From: Pseudoxanthomonas sp.
GTDB lineage: Bacteria > Pseudomonadota > Gammaproteobacteria > Xanthomonadales > Xanthomonadaceae
Assembly (NCBI RefSeq): GCF_027498035.1
Contig: NZ_CP114978.1
Coordinates: 1,240,001 to 1,304,000, forward strand
Length of the DNA stretch: 64,000 bases
Direction of reading: 5' to 3'
Shown here: in pieces, positions 44,858 to 52,332 of the stretch
How positions within the stretch are numbered: the stretch's first letter is position 1
Layout: each line of letters begins with the position of its first letter
Made by a program: the position numbers and the translations under genes
The notes under the pieces: generated by a model
Database searches by the model: none
Told to the model about the DNA's origin: nothing
What the model saw: the letters and a program-made list of their open reading frames with translations, nothing else

Positions 44858-45069
44858 GATTCTTTCCAACGGAAGACTGCCTCCAAGCCAACACCAAAGA
44901 CACGTGCAATACGGAACGCCAACTCCAACGAGGGTGCATAACGCTCCGCCTCGAGCGCAATGATGGTCTGGCGGGTCGCACCACAGGCGTCAGCCAGCGC
45001 TTGCTGGGTCATCTCACCATGCTCGAAGCGAAGTCGACGGATCTCGTTGACGACGGGAGTACCGGTCAC
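44854..45069 (-). CDS. Small XRE-family regulator
   Basis: A 71-residue protein that is almost entirely a helix-turn-helix domain (MTQQALADACGATRQTIIAL then EAERYAPSLELAFRIARVFG). It resembles the short YozG-like regulators that accompany membrane proteins. The start is GTG at 45069, overlapping the upstream stop as GTGA. A long inverted repeat upstream of the operon (45550-45605) is a candidate operator. The target and signal are unknown. Confidence 0.9.
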   Translation of the reverse strand: MTGTPVVNEIRRLRFEHGEMTQQALADACGATRQTIIALEAERYAPSLELAFRIARVFGVGLEAVFRWKES

Positions 45070-45530
45070 CTGCGATCCCGCCAGTAAGCATGCACGCGGA
45101 CCGCACTCATCACCACGAGTGACGCCCCCAGACACAGCAGCAGGCAGTTGGCGAGCCAGATCGGCGGCACCAAACGAAAAAAGTCTTGATAGGTCTTCAG
45201 CCCCGCCACCGTCGAGGCCAGTACCACCAGAATGCCCAGCAGCGCGAACCCCGCCTCAAGGCCTTTGTGCGTGATCGCACGGTCGCGCTCATCGACGTAG
45301 ACCCCACGGAATCGATGCTTGAGCCAGATTGCCGCAGCCGTAAAAAACAGGAAGAAGCGTGCCGCGACCTTGTTGACATGCGCGGCATGCGACGACTCGA
45401 AACGGTGTTCTGAAAAGAACACCTGCCAGAATAGATATCCAGTCACCCAAAAAAATATCGCCAAACCCAGGTAGGCCAGCCGCTCCTGCGCTTCCATCCT
45501 TCTGACGACTGCCGGCAATTCCATGTTCAT
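45066..45530 (-). CDS. Four-helix membrane protein beside an XRE regulator
   Basis: A 154-residue protein with four hydrophobic helices and the cytoplasmic loop RFRGVYVDERDRAITHKG, a pattern like the DUF2178-type proteins that pair with small XRE regulators. ATG at 45530 has AAGGAAGGGG eight bases upstream; 17 in-frame codons further up are not needed. First gene of the overlapping three-gene set. The function is unknown; sensing or modulating regulator activity at the membrane is a guess. Confidence 0.8.
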   Translation of the reverse strand: MNMELPAVVRRMEAQERLAYLGLAIFFWVTGYLFWQVFFSEHRFESSHAAHVNKVAARFFLFFTAAAIWLKHRFRGVYVDERDRAITHKGLEAGFALLGILVVLASTVAGLKTYQDFFRLVPPIWLANCLLLCLGASLVVMSAVRVHAYWRDRR

Positions 45531-45549
45531 GTCAAAAACCCCTTCCTTT

Positions 45550-45605
45550 ATGTAAAAAATGTCATACATCCGCATCTTCAATTAGATGTCAACTATTTTT
45601 TACAT
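45550..45605. promoter_or_regulatory. Long inverted repeat, candidate operator
   Basis: ATGTAAAAAAT (45550-45560) is mirrored exactly by ATTTTTTACAT (45595-45605), and ACATC (45566-45570) by GATGT (45585-45589). The arms are therefore 21 bp with a 5-bp unmatched middle, around a 14-bp centre. It lies in the divergent gap between the membrane/XRE operon and the CnoX-like gene and is very AT-rich. Confidence 0.6.
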
Positions 45606-45667
45606 CACTCTTGCGCCGTCCAAGTTTGCCACCATGTCTGGCCGAGCCTCCCAAGAAACCAATTTCG

Positions 45668-46528
45668 ATGTCCGAGCTGCCCCACGTCTTCACCGCCACC
45701 ACCGACACCTTCGAAACCGAAGTCCTGCAGAAATCCATGACCACCCCGGTGCTGGTGGACTTCTGGGCGACCTGGTGCGAGCCGTGCAAGACCCTGGGCC
45801 CGATCCTGGAAAAGCTGGCCGGCGAGTTCAATGGCGCGTTCGAACTGGCCAAGGTCGACGTGGATGCCGAACAGCAGATCGCCGCGGCGTTCCAGATCCG
45901 CTCGGTGCCGACCGTGTTCCTGGTGCGCGACGGGCAGATCGTCGATGGCTTCCCCGGCGCGATGCCCGAAGGCCAGCTGCGCGCCTTCCTGCAGCAGCAC
46001 GGGGTGGAGCCGGCCGAAGCCGCCGCCAACGAAGAACCCGAAACCCTGGCCCCGCTCAGCCCGGCCGAGCAGGTCGCCGCCCTGCGCGAAGCCATCGCCG
46101 CCGAACCGGACAAGGACGAGCTAAAGCTCGACCTGGCCCTGGCCCTGCTGGGCACCGGCGAGGCCACCGAGGCCGAAGCCCTGCTCGATGCCCTGCCCGC
46201 CAACCTGTCCACCGACGACCGCGCGGTGAAGGCCCGCGCCCGCCTGGGCTTTGCCGCGCTGCTCAAGGGCGCACCGGCGCCGCACGCGCTGGAGGCCAAC
46301 CTGGCCCAGGACGAAACCGACCTGCGTGCCCGCCACCTACTGGGCGTGCACAAGCTGGTCGCCGGCGATGCCGAAGGCGGCCTGGAGCAGTTCATCGAAC
46401 TGCTGCGCCGCGACCGCACCTGGGAAGACAACCTGGCCAGGAAATCCCTGATCGATGCCTTCCGCGTGGTCGAGGACGAAGACCTGGTCGGCAAGTACCG
46501 CCGCAAGATGTCCGCGCTGCTGTTTTGA
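45668..46528 (+). CDS. cnoX: CnoX/YbbN-like thioredoxin with TPR tail
   Basis: A 286-residue protein with an N-terminal thioredoxin domain (VLVDFWATWCEPCKTLGPIL, active-site Cys-Glu-Pro-Cys) and a C-terminal helical TPR-like region (from about residue 125). E. coli CnoX is a redox-activated holdase that works with GroEL and DnaK; it has SxxC instead of CxxC, whereas both cysteines are present here, so it may also be an oxidoreductase. The start is ATG at 45668 (MSELPHVF), after a short in-frame stretch without support. Confidence 0.9.
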   Translation: MSELPHVFTATTDTFETEVLQKSMTTPVLVDFWATWCEPCKTLGPILEKLAGEFNGAFELAKVDVDAEQQIAAAFQIRSVPTVFLVRDGQIVDGFPGAMPEGQLRAFLQQHGVEPAEAAANEEPETLAPLSPAEQVAALREAIAAEPDKDELKLDLALALLGTGEATEAEALLDALPANLSTDDRAVKARARLGFAALLKGAPAPHALEANLAQDETDLRARHLLGVHKLVAGDAEGGLEQFIELLRRDRTWEDNLARKSLIDAFRVVEDEDLVGKYRRKMSALLF

Positions 46529-46546
46529 CCGGCCACACCGATTTTT

Positions 46547-46642
46547 TGTAGAGCGGAGCTTGTGGCAATCCCCTTTTGGGGACTCCGCTGGGGCTTTCGA
46601 TGCGATCTGGCCGAAGAGCAGCGGAGCAAGCTCCGCTCTACA
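46547..46642. repeat. GTAG palindromic repeat pair (REPIN), copy A
   Basis: TGTAGAGCGGAGCTTG at 46547-46562 is perfectly mirrored by CAAGCTCCGCTCTACA at 46627-46642. Between them is a CCCC-TTTT-GGGG hairpin and a unit AGCAGCGGAG. The layout of two inverted REP-like units starting with GTAG matches the Stenotrophomonas SMAG type. Non-coding; it may act as an mRNA end or RNase block. A related copy is at 50072-50154. Confidence 0.85.
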
Positions 46643-46744
46643 GAGAAGCGCCGCACTGATTATGGGATTGCCGACCGGCCAATCCATCCATACCCATCCG
46701 TATGTTAGCCTCGCATCCCGCCTGCCCACGCGATGCGCCTGCCC

Positions 46745-47221
46745 ATGAAACCTTTCACCCTGCGCCACGGCCTGAACCTGTGGCCGCCGTTCCTGTTCAC
46801 CGGCATCCATGTGGCGGCGATCGACAGCGACTGGCGCTACGCGCGGGTGGAACTGCGCATGCGGCCCTGGAACCGCAACTACGTCGGCACCCATTTCGGC
46901 GGCAGCCTGTTCGCCATGACCGATCCGTTCTGGATGCTGCTGGTGATGCAGGTGTTGGGGCGTGATTATTTCGTCTGGGACAAGGCCGGCGAGATCGAGT
47001 TCGTCAAACCCGGGCGTGGCACCGTGACTGCCGACTTTCGCCTGGACCAGGCCACGCTGGACGCGGTGCGTGCCGCCACTGCCGACGGCGCCAAGCACCT
47101 GCAATGGTTCGACCTGGATGTGATCGACGCCCAGGGCGACACCGTCGCCCGCGTGCGCAAACAGCTCTACGTGCGGCTCAAGCCCGAGGCCCGCGCCAAG
47201 GCCGGAACAACAACCACCTGA
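46745..47221 (+). CDS. DUF4442 hotdog-fold (thioesterase-like) protein
   Basis: A 158-residue protein of the DUF4442 family, related to acyl-CoA thioesterases. The conserved stretch RPWNRNYVGTHFGGSLFAMT and DPFWMLLVMQVLGRDYFVWD is intact. The substrate is unknown, probably an acyl thioester. ATG at 46745 (MKPFTLRHG) is preferred over ATG at 46733. Convergent with the next gene. Confidence 0.88.
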   Translation: MKPFTLRHGLNLWPPFLFTGIHVAAIDSDWRYARVELRMRPWNRNYVGTHFGGSLFAMTDPFWMLLVMQVLGRDYFVWDKAGEIEFVKPGRGTVTADFRLDQATLDAVRAATADGAKHLQWFDLDVIDAQGDTVARVRKQLYVRLKPEARAKAGTTTT

Positions 47222-47251
47222 CCCAAGCTGCACACGCAGTAACGGCCCCGG

Positions 47252-48553
47252 TCAGCGCGCGGTGCGAAGCCGCGGGGCCGGCAGCGGGATTTCCCAGCGG
47301 TCCTGCCCGTCCTGCGGCGAAAACAGCGCCATCGACAGCGTGCCGCGTTCGCTATCCAGCGTCAGCGGACGCCCGCGCTGCAGCTCCGGTGGCAGGTCAT
47401 CCAGCCCGGCCTTCGGGTGGGTGCGCAGCCACAGCGCTACCGAGACCAGACGCAGACGCGCCATGCCATCCTGCCCGCGGCGGCTGTAGTCATCGAAATT
47501 GGAAGGCCCCATATCGGCCAGGGTGCAACCCACCGCATTGGCGAGACAGCGGAACTCCCACCTACCGCCCTGCACGGCCGGCGTGGTGACCGGCTGGTCC
47601 GCGGCAACCTGGGCCTTGCCCCCTTCCTCGCACGGCCAGGCCGTGCCCACGGCCATGCGCGCGACGGTCTTGTCCCGGTTGAACAGCCAATGCCCCCGGG
47701 TCGCACCGGTGCCCTGCACCGATTGCCAGGCGCTGTCGCCCACCCCGGACTGCACGAACGCGAACTCGCGCTGCATCACCTTGCAGACGTTCGCCGCGTC
47801 CGTCGGCAGCGGTGCGAACGCAGCAACGCATTCATCGGGAAGCTTCGCGTCGTCGGGCAGTGCGGCCAGCATCTCGGTGAACAGGTTAGCCGTGCCCCGC
47901 AGCATCGCCAGCGAGATCATGCCGCCGATCAGGTAATCCGGGTCCTTCCCCAGCATGCGTGCGGTGCGGGCATCGCGGCAGACGCCGGCCAGCGCCTCCT
48001 GGCGATGTCCCCGCACGAACGTCAGCGCATGTCCGGTCTGCGGCGCGGACAACAACTGATAGGCAGGGAACGGCAGCATCGGGTCCAACGGAAATGGATT
48101 TCGCACGTAGCCCGCGTCGTGAAGCGCCTCCACGCGCGCCGCCAGCGGCGCATTGCTCGCCACCGCTGCGGCATATCCGGCCTGGTTGCCGCGGACCCGT
48201 GCCAGGCAGTCCTGGTCCTTCCAACCGCACAGCTGCAGGCCCGGCGGGTCGACCAGGCCCTCGCGCGGCCAGCGATCCTCGGCGGTCGACTTGAATGCAC
48301 CGGGTGCCTTGGCGAAGCGGGCCAGATCGGCCTTCAGCACCGCCGCCTGCGCATCGGCCGGCACCGCATAGGGCAACAGCCACAGCTGCGTGAATCCATT
48401 CGTGCCGGTCGGCGGCTTGCCCGGCTGCAGGGCCTGCAGGGCTTGCTGCTCGGCCTTGGTTGGCCCCATCGCCCGCGACAGCCCATAGACCGCCACCAGC
48501 GCGAACCCGATCGCCAGCACACCCGCCGCGAACCACTTGAACACACGCACCAT
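47252..48553 (-). CDS. Membrane-anchored protein of unknown function
   Basis: A 433-residue product with one N-terminal transmembrane helix (FAAGVLAIGFALVAVYGLS) and a large periplasmic part rich in short helices and several Cys residues (CGWKDQDC, CRDARTA, PDEC, NVCK, WPCEEGG, FRCLANAVGC). The cysteines suggest disulfides. No domain is recognised; similar hypothetical proteins occur in xanthomonads. ATG at 48553 follows AAGGAG. Divergent from the DUF502 gene. Confidence 0.75.
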   Translation of the reverse strand: MVRVFKWFAAGVLAIGFALVAVYGLSRAMGPTKAEQQALQALQPGKPPTGTNGFTQLWLLPYAVPADAQAAVLKADLARFAKAPGAFKSTAEDRWPREGLVDPPGLQLCGWKDQDCLARVRGNQAGYAAAVASNAPLAARVEALHDAGYVRNPFPLDPMLPFPAYQLLSAPQTGHALTFVRGHRQEALAGVCRDARTARMLGKDPDYLIGGMISLAMLRGTANLFTEMLAALPDDAKLPDECVAAFAPLPTDAANVCKVMQREFAFVQSGVGDSAWQSVQGTGATRGHWLFNRDKTVARMAVGTAWPCEEGGKAQVAADQPVTTPAVQGGRWEFRCLANAVGCTLADMGPSNFDDYSRRGQDGMARLRLVSVALWLRTHPKAGLDDLPPELQRGRPLTLDSERGTLSMALFSPQDGQDRWEIPLPAPRLRTAR

Positions 48554-48602
48554 CGAACCGCTCCTTTCTCCAAGCGACCCTCCGTCCCGGATGGTCGCGC
48601 CC

Positions 48603-48608
48603 TACAAT
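48603..48608 (+). promoter_or_regulatory. Candidate -10 box, leaderless DUF502 transcript
   Basis: TACAAT ends 6 bases before the ATG at 48615, and no ribosome binding site is present between them. This is the layout expected for a leaderless message. Confidence 0.45.
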
Positions 48609-48614
48609 AACGCC

Positions 48615-49286
48615 ATGTCCAGTCCCTCCCCCCGCCCCTCCCTGCAGAGCCTGTTCCTGACCGGCCTGCTGACCCTGCTGCCGATCTGGCTGACCTGGGT
48701 GGTCATCAAGTTCGTCTTCGTGCTGCTGTCCGATGCCAGCAAACCGCTGGTCGAACCCATTTCACGCAGCTTCGCCCAGGACTTCCCGGTAGTCGCCTCG
48801 TGGCTGACCGGGCAGTCGGTGCAGGCCGTCATCGCGCTGGTCGCCACGCTACTGGTGATCCTGCTGGTCGGCTTCCTGGCACGGCGGGTGGTCGGGCAGA
48901 CGCTGCTGCGCTGGTTCGAAGCCCTGATCCGCCGCGTACCGCTGGCCAGCACCATCTACACCAGCGCGCGCCAGCTGCTGGACATGCTGCAGACCAAGCC
49001 GGGCAGCACCCAGCGCGTGGTCCTGATCGACTTCCCGCACCGGGAAATGAAGGCCGTCGGCCTGGTCACCCGGGTGATGCGCGAGGAAGGCACCGGTCGC
49101 GAACTGGCGGCCGTCTACGTGCCGACCACGCCCAATCCCACCGGCGGCTACCTGGAAATCGTGCCCGTGGACCTGCTGACGCCCACCGACTGGACGGTGG
49201 ACCAGGCGATGGCGTTCATCATTTCTGGTGGTGCCTCCGCCCCCGACTCCATGCCCTTCACCCGCACCGGCGACCGCATCGCGTGA
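48615..49286 (+). CDS. DUF502 inner-membrane protein
   Basis: A 223-residue protein of the DUF502 family with two N-terminal transmembrane helices (LFLTGLLTLLPIWLTWVVIK and VIALVATLLVILLVGFLA) and a cytoplasmic domain with the conserved IPLASTIYTSARQ-type segment (RVPLASTIYTSARQLLDML) and VPTTPNPTGGYLEIVP. The function is unknown. The start is ATG at 48615. Its stop overlaps the next gene by four bases (GTGA). Confidence 0.9.
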   Translation: MSSPSPRPSLQSLFLTGLLTLLPIWLTWVVIKFVFVLLSDASKPLVEPISRSFAQDFPVVASWLTGQSVQAVIALVATLLVILLVGFLARRVVGQTLLRWFEALIRRVPLASTIYTSARQLLDMLQTKPGSTQRVVLIDFPHREMKAVGLVTRVMREEGTGRELAAVYVPTTPNPTGGYLEIVPVDLLTPTDWTVDQAMAFIISGGASAPDSMPFTRTGDRIA

Positions 49287-50062
49287 GCGTGGTGACACGC
49301 ACGCTGGACGACCGCGCGGTACGGCTGTTCATCGCGCTGGCGGCGTTCCTGTGCGTCAACGCGGTGCTGGCCGAGTTCATCGGGGTCAAGATCTTCGCCC
49401 TGGAAGACACGCTTGGCATCGCACCGCTGCAGTGGAACCTGTTCGGTGAAAGCGGCTCGCTGAGCTTCACCGTCGGCACGCTGCTGTGGCCGTTCGTGTT
49501 CGTACTGACCGACACCATCAACGAGTTCTTCGGCCGCAAGGGCGTGCGCTTCATCTCGTGGGTCGCCGTGGCGTTGATCGTCTACGGCTTCCTGTTCGCG
49601 TTCCTGGCCATCAGGACCGCGCCAGCGGGCTGGTGGGTCGGTGCGGCGGCGAACCAGGGCGTGCCCGACTACCAGGCTGCGTTCGCCGCGATCTTCGGCC
49701 AGGGCATGTGGTCGATCGGCGGCTCGATCGTGGCGTTCCTGCTGGGCCAGCTGATTGATGTCTGGGCCTTCCACCGTATCCGTAACGTCACCGGTGAAAA
49801 ACACGTGTGGCTGCGTGCCACCGGCTCGACCGCGGTTTCGCAGATCGTGGACAGTTTCGTAGTGATCTACATCGCCTTCGTGCTCGGGCCGCAGCACTGG
49901 TCGATGCAGCGCTTCCTGGCCATCAGTACGGTCAACTACGGCTACAAGATGCTGGCTGCGGTGGCGATGATCCCGCTGCTGTACCTGATGCGCCATGCGA
50001 TCCGCCTCTATCTGGGCCACGAACGCGAAGAGCAGCTGCGCATGGAAGCGGCTGCGGATTGA
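49283..50062 (+). CDS. Queuosine precursor transporter (VUT family, YhhQ-like)
   Basis: A 259-residue membrane protein with about six helices, recognised by LAEFIGVKIF, FVFVLTDTINEFFGRKGVRF and FLLGQLIDVWAFHRIRN. The E. coli member YhhQ imports the 7-deazaguanine precursors preQ0/preQ1 for queuosine. GTG at 49283 overlaps the DUF502 stop, so translation is coupled. It has the odd Trp-rich periplasmic loop APAGWWVGAAANQGVPDY. Confidence 0.88.
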   Translation: MSVVTRTLDDRAVRLFIALAAFLCVNAVLAEFIGVKIFALEDTLGIAPLQWNLFGESGSLSFTVGTLLWPFVFVLTDTINEFFGRKGVRFISWVAVALIVYGFLFAFLAIRTAPAGWWVGAAANQGVPDYQAAFAAIFGQGMWSIGGSIVAFLLGQLIDVWAFHRIRNVTGEKHVWLRATGSTAVSQIVDSFVVIYIAFVLGPQHWSMQRFLAISTVNYGYKMLAAVAMIPLLYLMRHAIRLYLGHEREEQLRMEAAAD

Positions 50063-50071
50063 TCCGTTTTG

Positions 50072-50154
50072 TGTAGAACGGAGCTTGTGGCAATCCCCTT
50101 TTGGGACTCCGCTGAGATCTGACCGAAAAGCAGCCGAGCAAGCTCGGCTCTACA
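50072..50154. repeat. GTAG palindromic repeat pair (REPIN), copy B
   Basis: TGTAGAACGGAGCTTGTGGC at 50072-50091 opens the unit, CAAGCTCGGCTCTACA at 50139-50154 closes it. It shares the stretch TGTGGCAATCCCCTTTTGGG with the copy at 46547, but is 13 bases shorter and its arms are less perfect. It lies just after the transporter gene. Confidence 0.82.
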
Positions 50155-50251
50155 GGTCGAGGCTCGGATTCCAGTGAATGCACGTAACTCACTGATCCGT
50201 CGAGAGACAGGCGCACCGCCACCGCTCAGCAACGTGACGATGGCGTTGACC

Positions 50252-50257
50252 TAGAAT
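50252..50257 (+). promoter_or_regulatory. Candidate -10 box, leaderless transpeptidase transcript
   Basis: TAGAAT ends 6 bases before the ATG at 50264 with no ribosome site between. Confidence 0.4.
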
Positions 50258-50263
50258 GGCCGC

Positions 50264-51049
50264 ATGAAGCCTCTTCAGCTCTTCGCGCTGGCCGTGCTGG
50301 CCGCCGCGGCACCGGTAGCCGCGCGCTCGCCGGAAGCCGGCGCCGCCAACTACAAGAGCGCCAGCCCGCTCGCACCGGCGCCGGCATTGAATGCCGCCGC
50401 GCCCGACGGCCTGCCCGACCTGTCGCAACTGGCACCGGACGCCGATCCCGACGTGCTGGCCCTGGGCCTGTCGGCGATGCAATGCGCGCAAGCGCACGGC
50501 ACCGGCAGCGATGCGCACCGGCTGGCGGTAATCGACTACAGCCGCTCCTCGCTGACCCCGCGCCTGTGGGTGTTCGACCTGGCCCAGCACAAGCTGCTCT
50601 ACAAGGAACTGGTCGCGCACGGCCAGGGCTCTGGCGGTGACCTGCCCAATCGGTTTTCCAACGAGGACGGCACCCACGCTTCGAGCCTGGGCCTGTTCTT
50701 CACCCGCGACACCTACCAGGGCAAGAACGGTTATTCGCTGCGCATGGATGGCCTGGAGACCGGCTTCAACGATGCCGCCATGAGCCGGGCCATCGTCATG
50801 CACGGCGCGCCGTACGTGAGCGCCGAGGCCGGCAAGAAGATCGGCCGCCTGGGTCGCAGTTGGGGTTGCCCGGCAGTGCGCACGGCGATGGCCAGGCCGA
50901 TCATCGATGTGATGAAGGATGGCCAGTTCGTGTTCTCGTATTACCCGGAGCAGGCCTGGCTGACCCGCTCGTCGCTGGCCCAGTGCGCGATGGCGCGCCT
51001 GCATGGCATGCCCCACGCCAGTCCCGACAAGGCCGTCGTCACGCGTTAG
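50264..51049 (+). CDS. Murein L,D-transpeptidase catalytic-domain protein (YkuD_2 type)
   Basis: A 261-residue exported protein: signal peptide (LQLFALAVLAAAAPVAA), linker, then a domain with VIDYSRSSLTPRLWVFDL, MHGAPYVS and the active-site stretch GRSWGCPAV. The Cys in SWGCP is the expected nucleophile. It probably acts on peptidoglycan in the periplasm. The ATG is at 50264. It lies 34 bases before a second transpeptidase gene of a different subfamily. Confidence 0.86.
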   Translation: MKPLQLFALAVLAAAAPVAARSPEAGAANYKSASPLAPAPALNAAAPDGLPDLSQLAPDADPDVLALGLSAMQCAQAHGTGSDAHRLAVIDYSRSSLTPRLWVFDLAQHKLLYKELVAHGQGSGGDLPNRFSNEDGTHASSLGLFFTRDTYQGKNGYSLRMDGLETGFNDAAMSRAIVMHGAPYVSAEAGKKIGRLGRSWGCPAVRTAMARPIIDVMKDGQFVFSYYPEQAWLTRSSLAQCAMARLHGMPHASPDKAVVTR

Positions 51050-51083
51050 GCTTGCCCTTCTGACATGGCCATGGAGGCCTGCG

Positions 51084-52130
51084 ATGCGGCGATCTGCGCG
51101 TGTGTGGTTGGGCCTTCTGCTATGCGTTGCGCTACCGGCCGTGGCCGCAGTGCCGTTCTGGGGGGCCAAGCAATCCAGCCCCATCGACACCTCGCCCGCC
51201 ACGCTCAAGCCCGGCGAATGGGTCTGGGGTGGCGACGACAAGAACGCCGGCCCGATGGCGGTGATCGTCAGCCTGACCGAACAGCGCGCCTACGTGTATC
51301 GCAACGGCATCCTGATGGCCTGGACCACGGTCAGTACCGGCAAGGCCGGGCATGAAACCCCGACCGGCGTGTTCACCATCCTGCAAAAGGACAGGGACCA
51401 TCGCTCCAGCCTCTACAACAGCGCGCCGATGCCCTACCAGCAGCGCCTGACCTGGGACGGCATCGCCCTGCATGCCGGCGGCCTGCCCGGCTATCCCGAG
51501 TCGCACGGCTGCGTGCACCTGCCCAGCGCGTTCGCCGAGAAGCTGTTCGGTGCCTCCAACATGGGCATGACCGTGGTGGTGGCCGAGGAAGGCTCGGCGC
51601 CGGTGTCGCTGGTCCATCCCGGCGCGCTCAGCCCGATCGATCCGACCACCGGCAAGGACGTCGACATTCCGCTCCTCGAAGACGGCCGCGCTTGGCGCTG
51701 GGAACCGGGCCGTGCACCGGACGGCCCGCTGTCGATCGTGCTCAGCCGCAGCGACCGGATCCTGTTCGTCTACCGCAACGGCACTGAAGTCGGCCGCACC
51801 CGCATCACCCTCAACAGCCCCACGCCGCGCACCGGGACGCATGCCTACATCGTCGCGGCCGGTTACGTGCCGCCCGCCATCGGAACCGTAACCGCGCAGT
51901 CGCCGATGCCTGCCTGGATCACCATCGGCGTGCCGGGCCGCGAAGACGAAGCCGGCGCCGCACTGCCCACCGAGGAAATCAACCAGGTCGTGATCCCCGA
52001 TGGCTTCAAGGCGCAGGTCTTGCCCTTCGTGCAACCCGGCACCGTGCTGGTCGCCACCGACGCCAGCGTCGTGCCGCAGACCACCGGCGCCCATGTGCAG
52101 GTGATCGACTCGGATCCGCCGGAGAAATAA
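51084..52130 (+). CDS. L,D-transpeptidase (YkuD)
   Basis: A 348-residue periplasmic enzyme with signal peptide (VWLGLLLCVALPAVAA) and a YkuD catalytic domain (VIVSLTEQRAYVYRNGILM, then HAGGLPGYPESHGCVHLP with the catalytic His and Cys in SHGC). The C-terminal half repeats a strand pattern similar to the start (LSIVLSRSDRILFVYRNGTE) but lacks the Cys motif, so it looks like a degenerate second YkuD-like unit. Forms 3-3 crosslinks or attaches proteins to peptidoglycan. ATG at 51084 with GGAGG. Confidence 0.9.
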   Translation: MRRSARVWLGLLLCVALPAVAAVPFWGAKQSSPIDTSPATLKPGEWVWGGDDKNAGPMAVIVSLTEQRAYVYRNGILMAWTTVSTGKAGHETPTGVFTILQKDRDHRSSLYNSAPMPYQQRLTWDGIALHAGGLPGYPESHGCVHLPSAFAEKLFGASNMGMTVVVAEEGSAPVSLVHPGALSPIDPTTGKDVDIPLLEDGRAWRWEPGRAPDGPLSIVLSRSDRILFVYRNGTEVGRTRITLNSPTPRTGTHAYIVAAGYVPPAIGTVTAQSPMPAWITIGVPGREDEAGAALPTEEINQVVIPDGFKAQVLPFVQPGTVLVATDASVVPQTTGAHVQVIDSDPPEK

Positions 52131-52173
52131 GCGGCGCGGCGCCGGGTGCCCTGCCTGCACCTACGCAATTGAC

Positions 52174-52242
52174 GTAGGGCGGGTCTTGACCGGCCGTCGC
52201 GGTGCCGGTTGAACCTTGCGGCGGGTCAAGACCCACCCGCCC
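52174..52242. repeat. GTAG palindromic repeat pair, second family
   Basis: GTAG then GGGCGGGTCTTGACC (52178-52192) and the mirrored GGTCAAGACCC-A-CCCGCCC (52224-52242). The right arm has an extra ACCC block. Same layout as the other two repeats but with a different core sequence, so it is a separate REP subtype. It fills most of the 200-base gap before the ABC transporter genes. Confidence 0.75.
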
Positions 52243-52332
52243 GTGCGAGGACGGGTGACTTCCGGGGGATATACGACGCCCGGGCGATGTCCCACGATCC
52301 GGTGCATCTCCAATGCGCTGAAGGGAATCACG

